From contig NZ_STGY01000055.1 of the NCBI RefSeq assembly GCF_004912275.1, positions 1 to 64,000 of the forward strand: a stretch of 64,000 bases of DNA. The letters are read 5' to 3'. The stretch comes from Glycomyces buryatensis. GTDB taxonomy: Bacteria; Actinomycetota; Actinomycetes; Mycobacteriales; Micromonosporaceae. Position 1 is the first letter of the stretch. Every line of letters begins with the position of its first letter. The notes beneath the pieces were generated by a model. It made no database searches. It worked only from the letters and a program-made list of their open reading frames with translations, and was not told the origin of the DNA. The position numbers and the translations under genes were made by a program. Shown piece after piece: positions 11,095-22,555 of the stretch.

Positions 11095-12096
11095 TCAGAA
11101 CATCTTGGCCCGGTTGGGGTGGTCCTCACCGGCCGGGCAGTAGTGGAGTTGCAGCGTGTAGCCCCGGCCTATGTAGACCTTGACCGGGTCGATGTACGGC
11201 CATTCGGCGTCTGCCTGCACCAGCGGCAGCCAGTGATCGGTGCCCTCGTCATCCTCACCGGAAGCGGCGGTGAACAACGGCAGCTGGGTTTCGCCGCATT
11301 CGCACTTGAGCGGGTACGGATCGGTGACGCCTGAATAGCCGCCGTAGCCCATGACCTTCCATCCGCGCGATTGCGCATCCCAGTAGCCGGGATCGACGCC
11401 GACGCTCTCCTGCCATGCGGTGATGCTCATTGCGAGCGGGGCGGGGAGCTCTTTCTCCCACACCGGGTACTCGGTCACGATCTCGGGGCGGATCACGCAG
11501 GGCTCGGGGAGGTAGCTTTCGTTGCAGAGGACCGGGACCGGCGGCGATTCGAGGGGTTCGCCGATGGTTTCGCCGCTGCGCCAGCGGAGCTGGAAGGCCG
11601 GGCAGTACGGGGCGTCGGCTTCCGGGTGGTCGCGCGGGCACCACAGGACTTGCAACAGGTCGTAGCGGTCGGCCCAGGGCAGGCCGGGTACGTCCCGGTA
11701 GTAGAGCTGGGCCAGGGCGACCAGCGGCGGCGGTGCTTCCGGGTCGTATTCGGGGCGGCCGTCCAGGGAGTGTTCGCTGCGTAGTTCCTTCATGCGGAGG
11801 CGTTCGGCATCCCAATCGAGCTCTTCCCCTGCCGCTTTGCGCCGGTCGCGGTCGGCCAGGTAGCGGCGTTCGGCGCGCACGTGGTCGACGGGCTCGTCCG
11901 CGCAGTCGTCGTGTTCGAGCTCGCAGACGGGCCACGATTCGTCAGCGGGCCACAGCAGCGGACCGCCGATCGAGCTCTCGTGCACCGTGGTGGTCCCCGG
12001 CCGGGGGCGCAGCCGAACGGCGCTCTTGGCGTAGGCGGCGAGTTCCGGCAGGTGAACGGCGATGTCACGGGGGTGGGCGGAGTCGGTGTGGCGCAT
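11095..12096 (-). CDS. DUF1963/YwqG-like protein
   Basis: A 333-residue cytoplasmic protein of unknown function. It contains the pattern GGPLLWP...WPVC near its start and PLVALAQLYYRDVP and DLLQVLWCP further on, which resemble the DUF1963 (YwqG) family, often seen beside polymorphic toxin or SUKH genes. The ATG at 12096 is preferred: the frame upstream of it to 12300 is low in coding character and overlaps a better small gene in another frame. Several Cys residues (CELEHDDC, CECGE) could bind metal. Family assignment is by pattern only. Confidence 0.55.
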   Translation of the reverse strand: MRHTDSAHPRDIAVHLPELAAYAKSAVRLRPRPGTTTVHESSIGGPLLWPADESWPVCELEHDDCADEPVDHVRAERRYLADRDRRKAAGEELDWDAERLRMKELRSEHSLDGRPEYDPEAPPPLVALAQLYYRDVPGLPWADRYDLLQVLWCPRDHPEADAPYCPAFQLRWRSGETIGEPLESPPVPVLCNESYLPEPCVIRPEIVTEYPVWEKELPAPLAMSITAWQESVGVDPGYWDAQSRGWKVMGYGGYSGVTDPYPLKCECGETQLPLFTAASGEDDEGTDHWLPLVQADAEWPYIDPVKVYIGRGYTLQLHYCPAGEDHPNRAKMF

Positions 12097-12151
12097 AGGG
12101 GCTCGCTTTCGGGTTGTCGAGAATGGCGCCGAACGAGTTATCTCGCAGGGT

Positions 12152-12310
12152 TTACCAGTAGCGGTTGCAGCATTCGGTGTGCAGGGTCGCGTACGGGTTG
12201 CGGCGGTCGGGGATCGAGCGGTTCCGGCGTCCCATCTCGATTTTGGTGCAGCAGTGCCAGTCAGGATGCTCGGCGAGGTGCGCCGGGTAGTCCTCGGCAA
12301 GTGCGCGCAT
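12152..12310 (-). CDS. Small Cys-rich protein (52 aa)
   Basis: A 52-residue reading frame fills the gap between the DoxX gene and the DUF1963-like gene. It starts with ATG at 12310 behind GAAGG and encodes a basic protein with two vicinal Cys pairs (WHCCTK and TECCNRYW). Its third-position G/C use is like that of neighbouring genes. The same frame stays open upstream to the DoxX stop codon without another start, reading TLFLIGSRHAYELEGDG just before the Met. The true start could therefore be a rare codon further up, or the gene may have lost its 5' end. No family was recognised. Paired Cys-Cys motifs suggest metal binding or redox. Confidence 0.5.
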   Translation of the reverse strand: MRALAEDYPAHLAEHPDWHCCTKIEMGRRNRSIPDRRNPYATLHTECCNRYW

Positions 12311-12415
12311 CCCGTCGCCTTCGAGTTCGTAAGCGTGACGACTGCCGATGAGGAACAGGGTGTCGGTCGCGACGGGCCGGCGCTCGGCCGGTCCGCGTTG
12401 GTGCTCTGGCCGGGG

Positions 12416-12763
12416 TCAGGCGAGTGCGCCGAGGGTCAGTGCGGCGGCGGCCGGGACCAGGTACAGGACCGGGTAGACGACGGTCGAGTACGAGCGGGCC
12501 CGCAGGACGGTGATGACGGCGCCGGTGAAGTACAGGATCAGGGCGATCGCGGCGGCGATGCCGATGGGCGGTACGAATAGCCCGACCAGCAGGCCGAGCG
12601 CCCCGGTGGCCTTGGCGAGGCCCAGCCACAGCCACCAGCTCTGAGGCACACCGTAAGAGGCCAGCGGGTCGGTGACCCAGGCGGCCTTGCTGAGGACCGA
12701 GTAGGCCGAGAAGCCGATCCAGAGGGCGGCGAAGACGGTGACGATGAGGTGGGCGATCGACAT
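12416..12763 (-). CDS. DoxX-like small membrane protein
   Basis: A 115-residue integral membrane protein with four predicted helices (about 3-24, 43-65, 68-88 and 95-113), the size and arrangement of the DoxX family. GGAG lies 7 nt before the ATG at 12763, so this start is preferred to the Met four codons upstream. The motif WLWLGLAKATGALGLL in helix 2 is typical. Members act in membrane redox processes in some bacteria, but no partner enzyme is adjacent here. Confidence 0.8.
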   Translation of the reverse strand: MSIAHLIVTVFAALWIGFSAYSVLSKAAWVTDPLASYGVPQSWWLWLGLAKATGALGLLVGLFVPPIGIAAAIALILYFTGAVITVLRARSYSTVVYPVLYLVPAAAALTLGALA

Positions 12764-12898
12764 TGGGGGCTCCATTCGTGCTGGCCGGGATCGGGTCCCG
12801 GCCGGTTGGCTTTCGGTGTTGTGCCCCCTTGACCGAGCCGACCTTGATTCCCTGACACTTCGGGCGGAAGTGTGACTGCCCTCTCCTAGGCTGGCGCA

Positions 12899-13186
12899 AT
12901 GGAGTTGGAGTTCAGCGGGGAGCTGTGGTTCTGGAAGGGCCCCGCACCCTGGTATTTCGTCACCGTTCCCGAGGCGGCCTGCCGCGAGTTGGAGGCGGCG
13001 TCGGCCGTGGTGAGTTATGGCTGGGGCATGATCCCGGTACTCGCCGGCATCGGGGGAACGGAATGGAAGACCTCGTTGTGGCCCAAGGACGGGAGCTACA
13101 TCGTCCCGGTGAAGGCCGCGGTCCGGAAGGCGACCGGCGCCGACGAGGGCGATACGGTCGCGGTCCGTCTCTCCGTTGAGATCTGA
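12899..13186 (+). CDS. DUF1905 protein
   Basis: A 95-residue protein matching the DUF1905 pattern: FSGELWFWKGPAPWYFVTVP at the N-terminus, GWGMIPVLAGIGGTEWKTSL in the middle and YIVPVKAAVRKATGADEGD near the end. The domain is a small beta-barrel of unknown role. It is divergent from the DoxX gene and stands alone. The ribosome site is poor (CTAGGCTGGCGCA before ATG), so initiation may be leaderless. Confidence 0.85.
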   Translation: MELEFSGELWFWKGPAPWYFVTVPEAACRELEAASAVVSYGWGMIPVLAGIGGTEWKTSLWPKDGSYIVPVKAAVRKATGADEGDTVAVRLSVEI

Positions 13187-13335
13187 CCCTTGATAGCCCT
13201 CAGTGGGGTTGCCGCATGACTGAACACGATGGACCCTTGCCGCGACCGGGTCCGCTCCTCGCAGCGGGCACCCGGCGGCAGTGCTTGTCGCACTGGGGAT
13301 CTCGTTGATTCAGATCCCGGCCCTTTTCGCAGCGA

Positions 13336-13367
13336 AGTGGGCCGCCGGGTTTCCCCGGCGGCCCACT
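13336..13367. terminator. Strong bidirectional terminator hairpin
   Basis: AGTGGGCCGCCGGG (13336-13349) pairs perfectly with CCCGGCGGCCCACT (13354-13367) around TTTC. It sits between the convergent DUF1905 and leuA genes and can serve both. Confidence 0.8.
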
Positions 13368-13431
13368 GTCCCTTGTCGCCTAAGCGCGATAGCGCCCGGT
13401 CATGCGCAGTGCCGAGCCAAGGACAACCTCG

Positions 13432-15204
<1,773 letters not shown>

Positions 15205-15223
<19 letters not shown>

Positions 15224-15249
15224 CAGCTAAGGAGCATCGAATACCGCAT
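15205..15249 (-). CDS. leuA leader peptide (14 aa)
   Basis: A 14-codon frame MRYSMLLSCRGGAY ending in TAG, with two adjacent Leu codons (CTC CTT) at positions 6-7. Its end runs into the 5' arm of the terminator hairpin at 15187-15223. Ribosome stalling at the Leu codons when charged tRNA-Leu is scarce would be expected to prevent the hairpin. Gene order and layout support it; function is inferred. Confidence 0.55.
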
Positions 15250-15385
15250 GACCCCGCGAGCCTACACCCCATAGCGGACACCGGGGAAGACCGGCGCCCG
15301 CATCCTGGGACGCGCGGATCGCACCAGTGCAGCGCCGACCGCCGGTGGCGACCACCGCCCGCATCCGGGACGCGGGAGAGCCCCG

Positions 15386-15964
15386 TCAGCCGTTCAGCAG
15401 CAGCTCATCGATCGTGAGGCGCCCGCGCGGGGACCGGTCGGGTCCGGCCACGGACTCCTCCAGCAGGCCCGGGTCGCCCGCGATGCCGATCGCCATGACC
15501 GTCGTCGGACGCAGCGCCTCGGGCAGTTCGAACTCGCCCGCGATCGCGTCGGCGTCGAAGCCGCCCATCTGCCGCACCGTCAGGCCCTCGGCCGCGGCCT
15601 GGAACGTCAGGTGCGCCATGGCCTGCCCCAGGTCGTAGGCGGCGTGCGAGAGCGGCCCCTTCTCGTTGGAGTCGACGCGCACCCCCACCAGCAGTGCCGA
15701 GGCGTGCTGCGCCCACTCGCGGTTGCCGGGCTTGAGTGAGTCGAGCACCCGCTTGAACTCCCCGGTCTCGCGCCGGGCGAGGATGAACCGCCACGGCTGC
15801 GAGTTGCCCGCGCTCGGCGACCAGCGGGCCGCCTCCAGCAGGGCCGTGACCTGGTCATCGCTCAGGTCGTACCCGGCTTCGAAGGCGCGGGTCGACTGGC
15901 GCGACGCCAGCAGCGGGTGGATCGGCACCGCGGTCTGCGCGTGCCGGTCGAACGATGTGTTCAT
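15386..15964 (-). CDS. Nitroreductase family protein
   Basis: A 192-residue flavin-dependent oxidoreductase of the nitroreductase fold. It has the N-terminal RQSTRAFEAGYDLSDDQV pattern, an FMN-contact region AARWSPSAGNSQPWRF (about 46-61), and a late AEGLTVRQMGGFD segment. Substrates may be quinones, nitroaromatics or a cofactor. The family is too broad to name one. GAGGGG lies 7 nt before the ATG. It stands between leuA and the lipoprotein gene, with no clear operon partner. Confidence 0.87.
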   Translation of the reverse strand: MNTSFDRHAQTAVPIHPLLASRQSTRAFEAGYDLSDDQVTALLEAARWSPSAGNSQPWRFILARRETGEFKRVLDSLKPGNREWAQHASALLVGVRVDSNEKGPLSHAAYDLGQAMAHLTFQAAAEGLTVRQMGGFDADAIAGEFELPEALRPTTVMAIGIAGDPGLLEESVAGPDRSPRGRLTIDELLLNG

Positions 15965-16067
15965 GAACTACCCCTCAGAACAGGGTCGGATCAGCATTCA
16001 TGGCGATTTTCGCCAAATTTCATGGTGCCACGGCCAGGCCCCGAGCCGGGTCCCGCTGTCGGCTTCC

Positions 16068-16877
16068 TTACTCTCCGGCTTCAGCTTCCGACGGGGCCTC
16101 GGGCACCTCCGAAACGCCCTCCGACGGCGTCGGCGAAGGCGAATTCGACGGCGCCTCGGACGGTGTTCCGGACGCCGAAGGCTCCGGCGTCGGCTTCTCA
16201 GGCGCCTTGCGCCCCAACGGGTCTCCCTCCACGATCTCCCCCGGGAGTTCCACCGTCGCCACGGCCGCGGCGGGCTTGCCCTCCAACGTCAGCGACCCGA
16301 CGTCGCCGCCCGTGACCGACACGATCGTTCCTGAAGCATCGAGACACCACTCACCCTCCGGGAACGGCGTCCGCACCACCACCGTGTTCGGCGTCAGCGT
16401 GAAGCAGTCGCCCTGCTGCGACACCGCGAACGGCAGCTGCCGGTCGAGCAGCTGCGGCAGCCACTCGATGAACGGCCGCTGCACCTGCGGATCGAACTTC
16501 GACGGAATCTCCCCGGTGATCCCGGCCAACTTCACGCACCGCTCCTGTGCGCACTGGAAGAACCCGCCGGTCGTCCACGCCACCGACACGTCCACCGTCC
16601 CGCCCTGCGCCCACGCCGGCACGTCCACCCGCCACGTCCCGTCCTCGGCCGCCCACATCGTCACCGTCCCGCCCTCGCTCCACGCGTACTCGGCCGTGAA
16701 CGACGTGTCCAGCGCCGTCGAGACCCGCCCGATGAGCGCCGCCTGCGGGCTGGCCCGCCGCGGCGCCGGATCGGTCTCGTCCACCACCGTCGCCGACCCG
16801 CAGCCCGATAGCACGGCCGCCAGCAGCGCCGCCAACGTGAGCGCTGCCACTGTGATACTGCCTTTTTTCCTTGCCAC
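16068..16877 (-). CDS. Secreted lipoprotein, unknown function
   Basis: A 269-residue lipoprotein from the GTG at 16877 (MARKKGSITVAAL...). It has a positively charged signal peptide, a lipobox LSGC at about residues 22-25, then a beta-rich domain with two Cys in CAQERC that may form a disulfide. The C-terminal 40 residues are a Pro/Ser/Glu-rich tail, probably a wall spacer. An in-frame extension to 16922 precedes the signal peptide and has no ribosome site, so it was not used. Divergent from lysC. No enzymatic motif seen. Confidence 0.75.
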   Translation of the reverse strand: MARKKGSITVAALTLAALLAAVLSGCGSATVVDETDPAPRRASPQAALIGRVSTALDTSFTAEYAWSEGGTVTMWAAEDGTWRVDVPAWAQGGTVDVSVAWTTGGFFQCAQERCVKLAGITGEIPSKFDPQVQRPFIEWLPQLLDRQLPFAVSQQGDCFTLTPNTVVVRTPFPEGEWCLDASGTIVSVTGGDVGSLTLEGKPAAAVATVELPGEIVEGDPLGRKAPEKPTPEPSASGTPSEAPSNSPSPTPSEGVSEVPEAPSEAEAGE

Positions 16878-17009
16878 AGCGCGATTCTGCGTCCTATGGC
16901 GCGGAACGACCTGGCGACACACCGCAGGTCGCAGTTAAGGTGAGGTGGCCCGCCCGGCAACGGGGCGGTGCGACGACGCCCGACAAACACAGACATTGAG
17001 GTGACATCC

Positions 17010-18275
<1,266 letters not shown>

Positions 18276-18277
18276 GC

Positions 18278-19345
18278 ATGAGCCGCAAGCTGAATGTCGC
18301 GATCGTCGGCGCCACCGGCGTCGTCGGATCGATCATGCGCCGTCTCCTCGCCGAAGAGCGCGACAAGTGGGGCGAGATCCGCCTGATCGCCTCCCCGCGC
18401 TCGGCCGGGAAGGTCCTCAATGTCGGCGACGAGGCCATCACGGTCCAGGCCATCGGCCCGGACGTGTTCGCCGGCATCGACATCGCCCACTTCGACCTGC
18501 CCGACGAGGTCTCCGCCGAATGGGTGCCCGTCGCGGCCGCCGCCGGCGCGGTCGTCATCGACAAGTCCGCCCACTTCCGCATGGACCCCGAGGTTCCCCT
18601 GGTGTGCCGCGAGGCCAACCCGGAGGCGGCCCGGATCCGCCCCAAGGGCATTATCGCGAACGCCAACTGCACGACGCTCGCGCTCATTCCGACGCTGGCC
18701 GCGCTGAACGAGGCGTTCGGCCTGGTCTCGATGTCGGTCGCGTCCTACCAGGCCGCGTCCGGCTCGGGCAAGGAAGGCCTGGAGGCGCTGTACGCGCAGG
18801 TCGACAAGACCGCCGGGATCGAGCGCATCGGCACCGACCACGGCGATGTGCGCGCCGTGCTCGGCGCGGAGTACGACACGCCGTTCGGGGCGCCGCTGGC
18901 GCTGAACGTGGTGCCGAAGGTCGGCGGCTGGAAGGACGGCGGCTGGACCTCCGAAGAGCTCAAGGTGCGCAACGAATCGCGCAAGATCCTGGGCCTGCCG
19001 GAGCTGAAGGTCGCCTCGACGTGCGTGCGCGTGCCGGTGGCCGTGGGCCACTCGCAGGCCGTGCACGCGACGTTCGCGAACGAGGTCAGCGTGGAGGCGG
19101 CGCACCGGGTGCTGGACGCGGCCGAGGGCGTCGACCTGGTCGACGACCCGGCGAACGGGGTCTACCCGATGCCGATCGACTCGGTCGGCAAGCACGGCAC
19201 GCAGGTCGGGCGGGTGCGGCAGTCGATCGACTTCCCGAACTCGCTGGAGTTCTTCGTCGTCGGCGACAACCTCATGAAGGGCGCGGCCCTCAACTCGATC
19301 GAGACGGCCGAGCTCGTCCGCCAGGAGCTCGAAGCGAACGCGTAA
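18278..19345 (+). CDS. asd: Aspartate-semialdehyde dehydrogenase
   Basis: A 355-residue NADPH-dependent enzyme converting aspartyl phosphate to the semialdehyde, second in the aspartate pathway. An N-terminal Rossmann motif GATGVVGS (11-18) binds NADP. The catalytic Cys131 is in NANCTT. The substrate-binding GSGKEG and the His of VPVAVGHSQ are present. It is translationally linked to lysC with a 2-nt gap and ends at a strong terminator (19364-19397). Confidence 0.96.
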   Translation: MSRKLNVAIVGATGVVGSIMRRLLAEERDKWGEIRLIASPRSAGKVLNVGDEAITVQAIGPDVFAGIDIAHFDLPDEVSAEWVPVAAAAGAVVIDKSAHFRMDPEVPLVCREANPEAARIRPKGIIANANCTTLALIPTLAALNEAFGLVSMSVASYQAASGSGKEGLEALYAQVDKTAGIERIGTDHGDVRAVLGAEYDTPFGAPLALNVVPKVGGWKDGGWTSEELKVRNESRKILGLPELKVASTCVRVPVAVGHSQAVHATFANEVSVEAAHRVLDAAEGVDLVDDPANGVYPMPIDSVGKHGTQVGRVRQSIDFPNSLEFFVVGDNLMKGAALNSIETAELVRQELEANA

Positions 19346-19363
19346 ACGGAAAAGCAGTACATG

Positions 19364-19397
19364 ACGCGGCCCCGGGGCGAAAGCCTCGGGGCCGCGT
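19364..19397 (+). terminator. Terminator of lysC-asd operon
   Basis: ACGCGGCCCCG (19364-19374) pairs perfectly with CGGGGCCGCGT (19387-19397), 18 nt after the asd stop. Confidence 0.8.
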
Positions 19398-19529
19398 TGC
19401 GTTCCGGGCAGCGTGATGCGCGGTGGTGTTGCGAATTTTGCGCCCCTTGGCAATAACCCTGCCCCAGGGGTACGACAATCCGGTGCTGGGACAGCGACCC
19501 GGGGCCGAAGCCCCCAGCCGCTGTTCGCG

Positions 19530-20309
19530 TTACGCGTCGCGCTTCTTGAACAAAGTCCAGGCGGCGGCCATGATGATCGCCGCGAAGAGCGCGAACACCG
19601 CGCCGCCTTCCCAGCGGCTGAGCATGTCGCCGCCGAGGTCCTCGGCGTCGGACAGGTCGAGGATCATCAACCGGCTTCCCGCGTTGAAGGGCAGGAACTT
19701 AACCGCGGGCTCCAGCCAGTCCAGTGCGGGGATAAATGCGAGCCCCGCAATCGCGGTCTCGAGGATCAGGGGCATCAGGAAGATCACGACCAGCGCCGAG
19801 GGCACGCCGCGGAACAGCAGGCCCAGGCCCTGGCCGACGAGCATGTAGATCAGCACGTACAGCACGTAGCCGATGAGCGACGGCAGCAGCGGGTCCTCGA
19901 ACAGGCCCTGGATCTCGCCCCAGAACGCGAGCATCACGGCCGCATTGAGCACCAGCGACAGCACCGTCACCGCTACCGTGACGCCGGACATGACGAGGAT
20001 CTTCGCCGCGATCAGTCGCGAGCGCTGCGGCAGCGACGTGAGCGTCGGCTGGATCGTGCCGTGCCGGTACTCGTGACCGGTCGAGAAGATCCCGATGATC
20101 CCCATGAAGACGGCCAGGAAAGGGAGGCCGAACATGGCGCCACCATTGAGCAGCACCGCGGTGAAGAACGTGTCCAGCGTCTGGTCGCCGGCCGCGATCC
20201 CGGTGATCAGCGGGATCGCCAGAGCGCAGAGCAGGCCGATGCCGATGAGCCAGTAAGTCGAGCGCAGCGTCCAAAGCCGCGTCCATTCGTATCGGAGTGC
20301 GTCAAGCAT
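19530..20309 (-). CDS. ABC-2 type transporter permease
   Basis: A 259-residue membrane protein with about six helices (16-40, 58-80, 103-128, 143-165, 172-192 and 232-252), typical of ABC-2 permeases. It begins MLDALRYEWTRLWTLRSTYW, a common start for this family. Its 5' end overlaps the 3' end of the ATPase gene by 8 nt, so the two are co-translated and form one transporter. The cargo is unknown. Such pairs often export drugs, lipids or peptides. Confidence 0.85.
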   Translation of the reverse strand: MLDALRYEWTRLWTLRSTYWLIGIGLLCALAIPLITGIAAGDQTLDTFFTAVLLNGGAMFGLPFLAVFMGIIGIFSTGHEYRHGTIQPTLTSLPQRSRLIAAKILVMSGVTVAVTVLSLVLNAAVMLAFWGEIQGLFEDPLLPSLIGYVLYVLIYMLVGQGLGLLFRGVPSALVVIFLMPLILETAIAGLAFIPALDWLEPAVKFLPFNAGSRLMILDLSDAEDLGGDMLSRWEGGAVFALFAAIIMAAAWTLFKKRDA

Positions 20310-21279
20310 TGTCGGTTCCGTCCTGAGCGGGCTGGGCAGCCTGGGCGGCCGGTGCGGCCGGTGCGGCCGTCTTCTCGGGGTCGATCGCGACGAACTCCTC
20401 AGAGGAGCCGGTGGCGGACATGAACGCGTCTTCGAGCGAAGCCGAGTGCTCGGACAGCTCGCGCAGTTCGATGCCTTCGTTGAAGGCCAGGTGGCCGACC
20501 AGGTCGATCTTGAGGTCGGCGACGATCAGCTCGCCTTTGGCCCCGGTGGTGACGGTGGCGCCCTCGCGTTCCAGCACCGGGGTGAAGGCCTCGGCGGCGG
20601 GGCTGCGGACGATCACGGTGGTCTGGGTGAACTCGCGGACGAACGTGTCGACGTCGCCGTTGAAGATCATGTTGCCCTTGCCGATGACGACCAGTTCGTC
20701 GGCCATGAGCTGCATTTCTGACAGCAGGTGGCTGGAGACGAAGATGGTGCGCCCCTCGTAGGCCAGTCGCTTGAGGATGTCCCTCATCCAGTGGATGCCG
20801 TGGGGGTCGAGGCCGTTGGTGGGTTCGTCGAGCAGCAGGATCCCCGGGTCGCCGAGGAGCGCCTGGGCCAGGCCGAGGCGCTGGGCCATGCCGAGGGAGT
20901 AGCCCTTGGGCTTCTTGCGCTTGACGGTGGCGAGCCCGACGTACTCCATGACCTCGTCGATGCGGGAGGTCGGGATGCGGTTGGCGGAGGCGAGCATCCG
21001 CAGGTGGTTGCGGGCCGAGCGGGTGGGGTGGAAGGGCTTGGCCTCCAGCAGGGTGCCGACGTCGTTCATCGGACGCCGGATGTCACCGAATTTCGTGCCG
21101 TCGAAGAGGGTTTCGCCGCCGCCGTGGTCGAGTCCGAGCATCAGTCGCATGGTGGTGGACTTGCCCGAGCCGTTGGGCCCGAGGAAGCCGGTGACGACGC
21201 CGGGGCGTACGTCGAACGAGAGTTCGTTGACCGCAACGGTTTTCTTGTACCGCTTGTGCAGTCCTCTGGCGGTGATCAT
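20302..21279 (-). CDS. ABC-2 type transporter ATPase
   Basis: A 325-residue ATP-binding subunit with Walker A GPNGSGKST, signature YSLGMAQRLGLAQALL and Walker B ILLLDEPTNGLD, then a C-terminal regulatory extension. The last 35 residues are an Ala/Pro-rich tail (AAPAAPAAQAAQPAQ). The ATG at 21279 has AAGGAG at ideal spacing. The longer frame to 21453 has no support. Partner permease overlaps its end. Confidence 0.92.
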   Translation of the reverse strand: MITARGLHKRYKKTVAVNELSFDVRPGVVTGFLGPNGSGKSTTMRLMLGLDHGGGETLFDGTKFGDIRRPMNDVGTLLEAKPFHPTRSARNHLRMLASANRIPTSRIDEVMEYVGLATVKRKKPKGYSLGMAQRLGLAQALLGDPGILLLDEPTNGLDPHGIHWMRDILKRLAYEGRTIFVSSHLLSEMQLMADELVVIGKGNMIFNGDVDTFVREFTQTTVIVRSPAAEAFTPVLEREGATVTTGAKGELIVADLKIDLVGHLAFNEGIELRELSEHSASLEDAFMSATGSSEEFVAIDPEKTAAPAAPAAQAAQPAQDGTDNA

Positions 21280-21474
21280 GGGGCTCCTTGTCTGCGCGGA
21301 GGGCGTACCGCGTGATTTGAGCCTAGTGGCCGCTTTGGTCCCGCGCATGACACCGGAGTCGGATTCGGCCTCGTACCGAGGTCGTATACGGGCGGCGGAG
21401 CACGGCCGTTTCGCGGCCCGTCGCGCACCGCCGGCCGTCGTCGGCGGCATCACCGATTCTCGCGAATGCCCCGG

Positions 21475-22131
21475 TCAGGTGCCCGATCCCAGGAGCCGGT
21501 CGAGGTGGTCGGCGGCGGCGCGCCGCAGCCGTTCAGTGCCGAGTTCGGATGCGACCGCGCCGAGGTGTTCGGCGGCGAGGGGCGCCAGCAGTGCGTGCGC
21601 CCCGGCGTCCGGGTCGACCCAGCCGAGCTCGCCCAGCAGGATCGCGGTGTGGCGGTGCCAGAAGCGGTAGGAGCCGATCCGGTACCGCGCCCCCGGCGAG
21701 GAGGTCTCCGACATGCGCAGCAGGTCCAGGTGGCCGAGCGCGTAGTCCAGGTAGGCCTCCGAGAAGGCCCGCAGCCGCGCCGCGGTGTCCGTGCCGGGTC
21801 CCGGTGGCGCCGCGTCCGTGCCGGGCCCCAGTGGCGCCTCGCCGCTCAGGATGCGGCCCTGGAGCTCGCGTTCGCGCTCGTCGAGCAGGGCGACGGCCAG
21901 CCCCGCCTTGTCGCCGAAGCGGCGGAACGGCGTCCCCTTGCCGACCCCGGCCGCGGCGGCGATCGCGTCCATCGACACGGCGTCGACGCCGTGCGCGGCG
22001 AACAGGCGCGAGGCGGCCGCGAGGATCGCCGAGCGATTGCGGGCGGCATCCGCGCGTTCCACCGGTGGTGACGAGCGCAACAGCGATAGATCTTCATAAA
22101 CGGACTGCGGTCCGTTATGTTTGGAACTCAC
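21475..22131 (-). CDS. TetR-family transcriptional regulator
   Basis: A protein of about 218 residues with an N-terminal helix-turn-helix: residues AARNRSAILAAASRLFAAHG then VSMDAIAAAAGVGKGTPFRR. The C-terminal ligand domain matches the actinobacterial group with LLRMSETSSPGARY. Two identical-core palindromes (CGGAC-N4-GTCCG) lie at its 5' end and in the gap to the divergent rhodanese gene. If the GTG at 22131 is right, the first site falls inside codons 6-11. A start further down is possible. Autoregulation together with control of the rhodanese gene is inferred. Confidence 0.88.
   Translation of the reverse strand: MSSKHNGPQSVYEDLSLLRSSPPVERADAARNRSAILAAASRLFAAHGVDAVSMDAIAAAAGVGKGTPFRRFGDKAGLAVALLDERERELQGRILSGEAPLGPGTDAAPPGPGTDTAARLRAFSEAYLDYALGHLDLLRMSETSSPGARYRIGSYRFWHRHTAILLGELGWVDPDAGAHALLAPLAAEHLGAVASELGTERLRRAAADHLDRLLGSGT
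22101..22114. promoter_or_regulatory. TetR operator candidate O1
   Basis: CGGAC-TGCG-GTCCG, extended by AA/TT to a perfect 7+7 inverted repeat (22099-22116). It has the same half-sites and spacing as O2, 34 bp away. It overlaps the first codons of the tetR-like gene as called. Confidence 0.65.
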
Positions 22132-22134
22132 AAC

Positions 22135-22148
22135 CGGACCATAGTCCG
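22135..22148. promoter_or_regulatory. TetR operator candidate O2
   Basis: CGGAC-CATA-GTCCG, in the gap between the tetR-like gene and the rhodanese gene, 18 bp before the latter's start. It shares exact half-sites and 4-bp spacer length with O1. Confidence 0.65.
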
Positions 22149-22166
22149 AATCTCGAAGGAGTGCAA

Positions 22167-22481
22167 ATGGTCAACCTCATCTCCCGCGACGAACTCGCCG
22201 GAGCACTCGACAAGGTCACCCTCGTGGACGCCCTCGGCGCCGAATACCACGCCAAGCGCCACCTCCCCGGCGCCGTCCCGCTCGCCCCCGGCGAGGTCGA
22301 CGCGCGCGCCGCCGAGGTCCTGCCCGACAAGGACGCACGGATCGTCACCTACTGCTCCAACGAGGCCTGCCCCAACTCCGGGCAGGTCGCCGAGCGCCTG
22401 ATCCGCCTCGGCTACAGCGACGTTCGCAAGTACAAGGAGGGCATCGAGGACTGGGCCGACGCCGGCCTGCCCCTCGAATAG
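22167..22481 (+). CDS. Rhodanese-domain protein
   Basis: A 104-residue single rhodanese domain. The active-site loop reads TYCSNEACPNSG, with Cys as the sulfur carrier, and the C-terminus ends IEDWADAGLPLE as in this family. AAGGAG precedes the ATG at 22167 by 6 nt. It is divergent from the TetR gene and lies behind a CGGAC-N4-GTCCG site, so it is probably under its control. Roles may include sulfane sulfur detoxification. The specific acceptor is not known. Confidence 0.9.
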   Translation: MVNLISRDELAGALDKVTLVDALGAEYHAKRHLPGAVPLAPGEVDARAAEVLPDKDARIVTYCSNEACPNSGQVAERLIRLGYSDVRKYKEGIEDWADAGLPLE

Positions 22482-22543
22482 CCCCCCGTCACGCGACACG
22501 CGGCCGCGCCCGCCGGGAGCGAAGACCCGGTGGGCGCTGCCGT

Positions 22544-22549
22544 TAAACT
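22544..22549 (+). promoter_or_regulatory. -10 element for leaderless cysS
   Basis: TAAACT ends 6 nt before the GTG start of cysS. There is no Shine-Dalgarno sequence in between, so transcription and translation would begin at the same base, a usual arrangement in actinobacteria. Confidence 0.5.
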
Positions 22550-22555
22550 TGCCTT

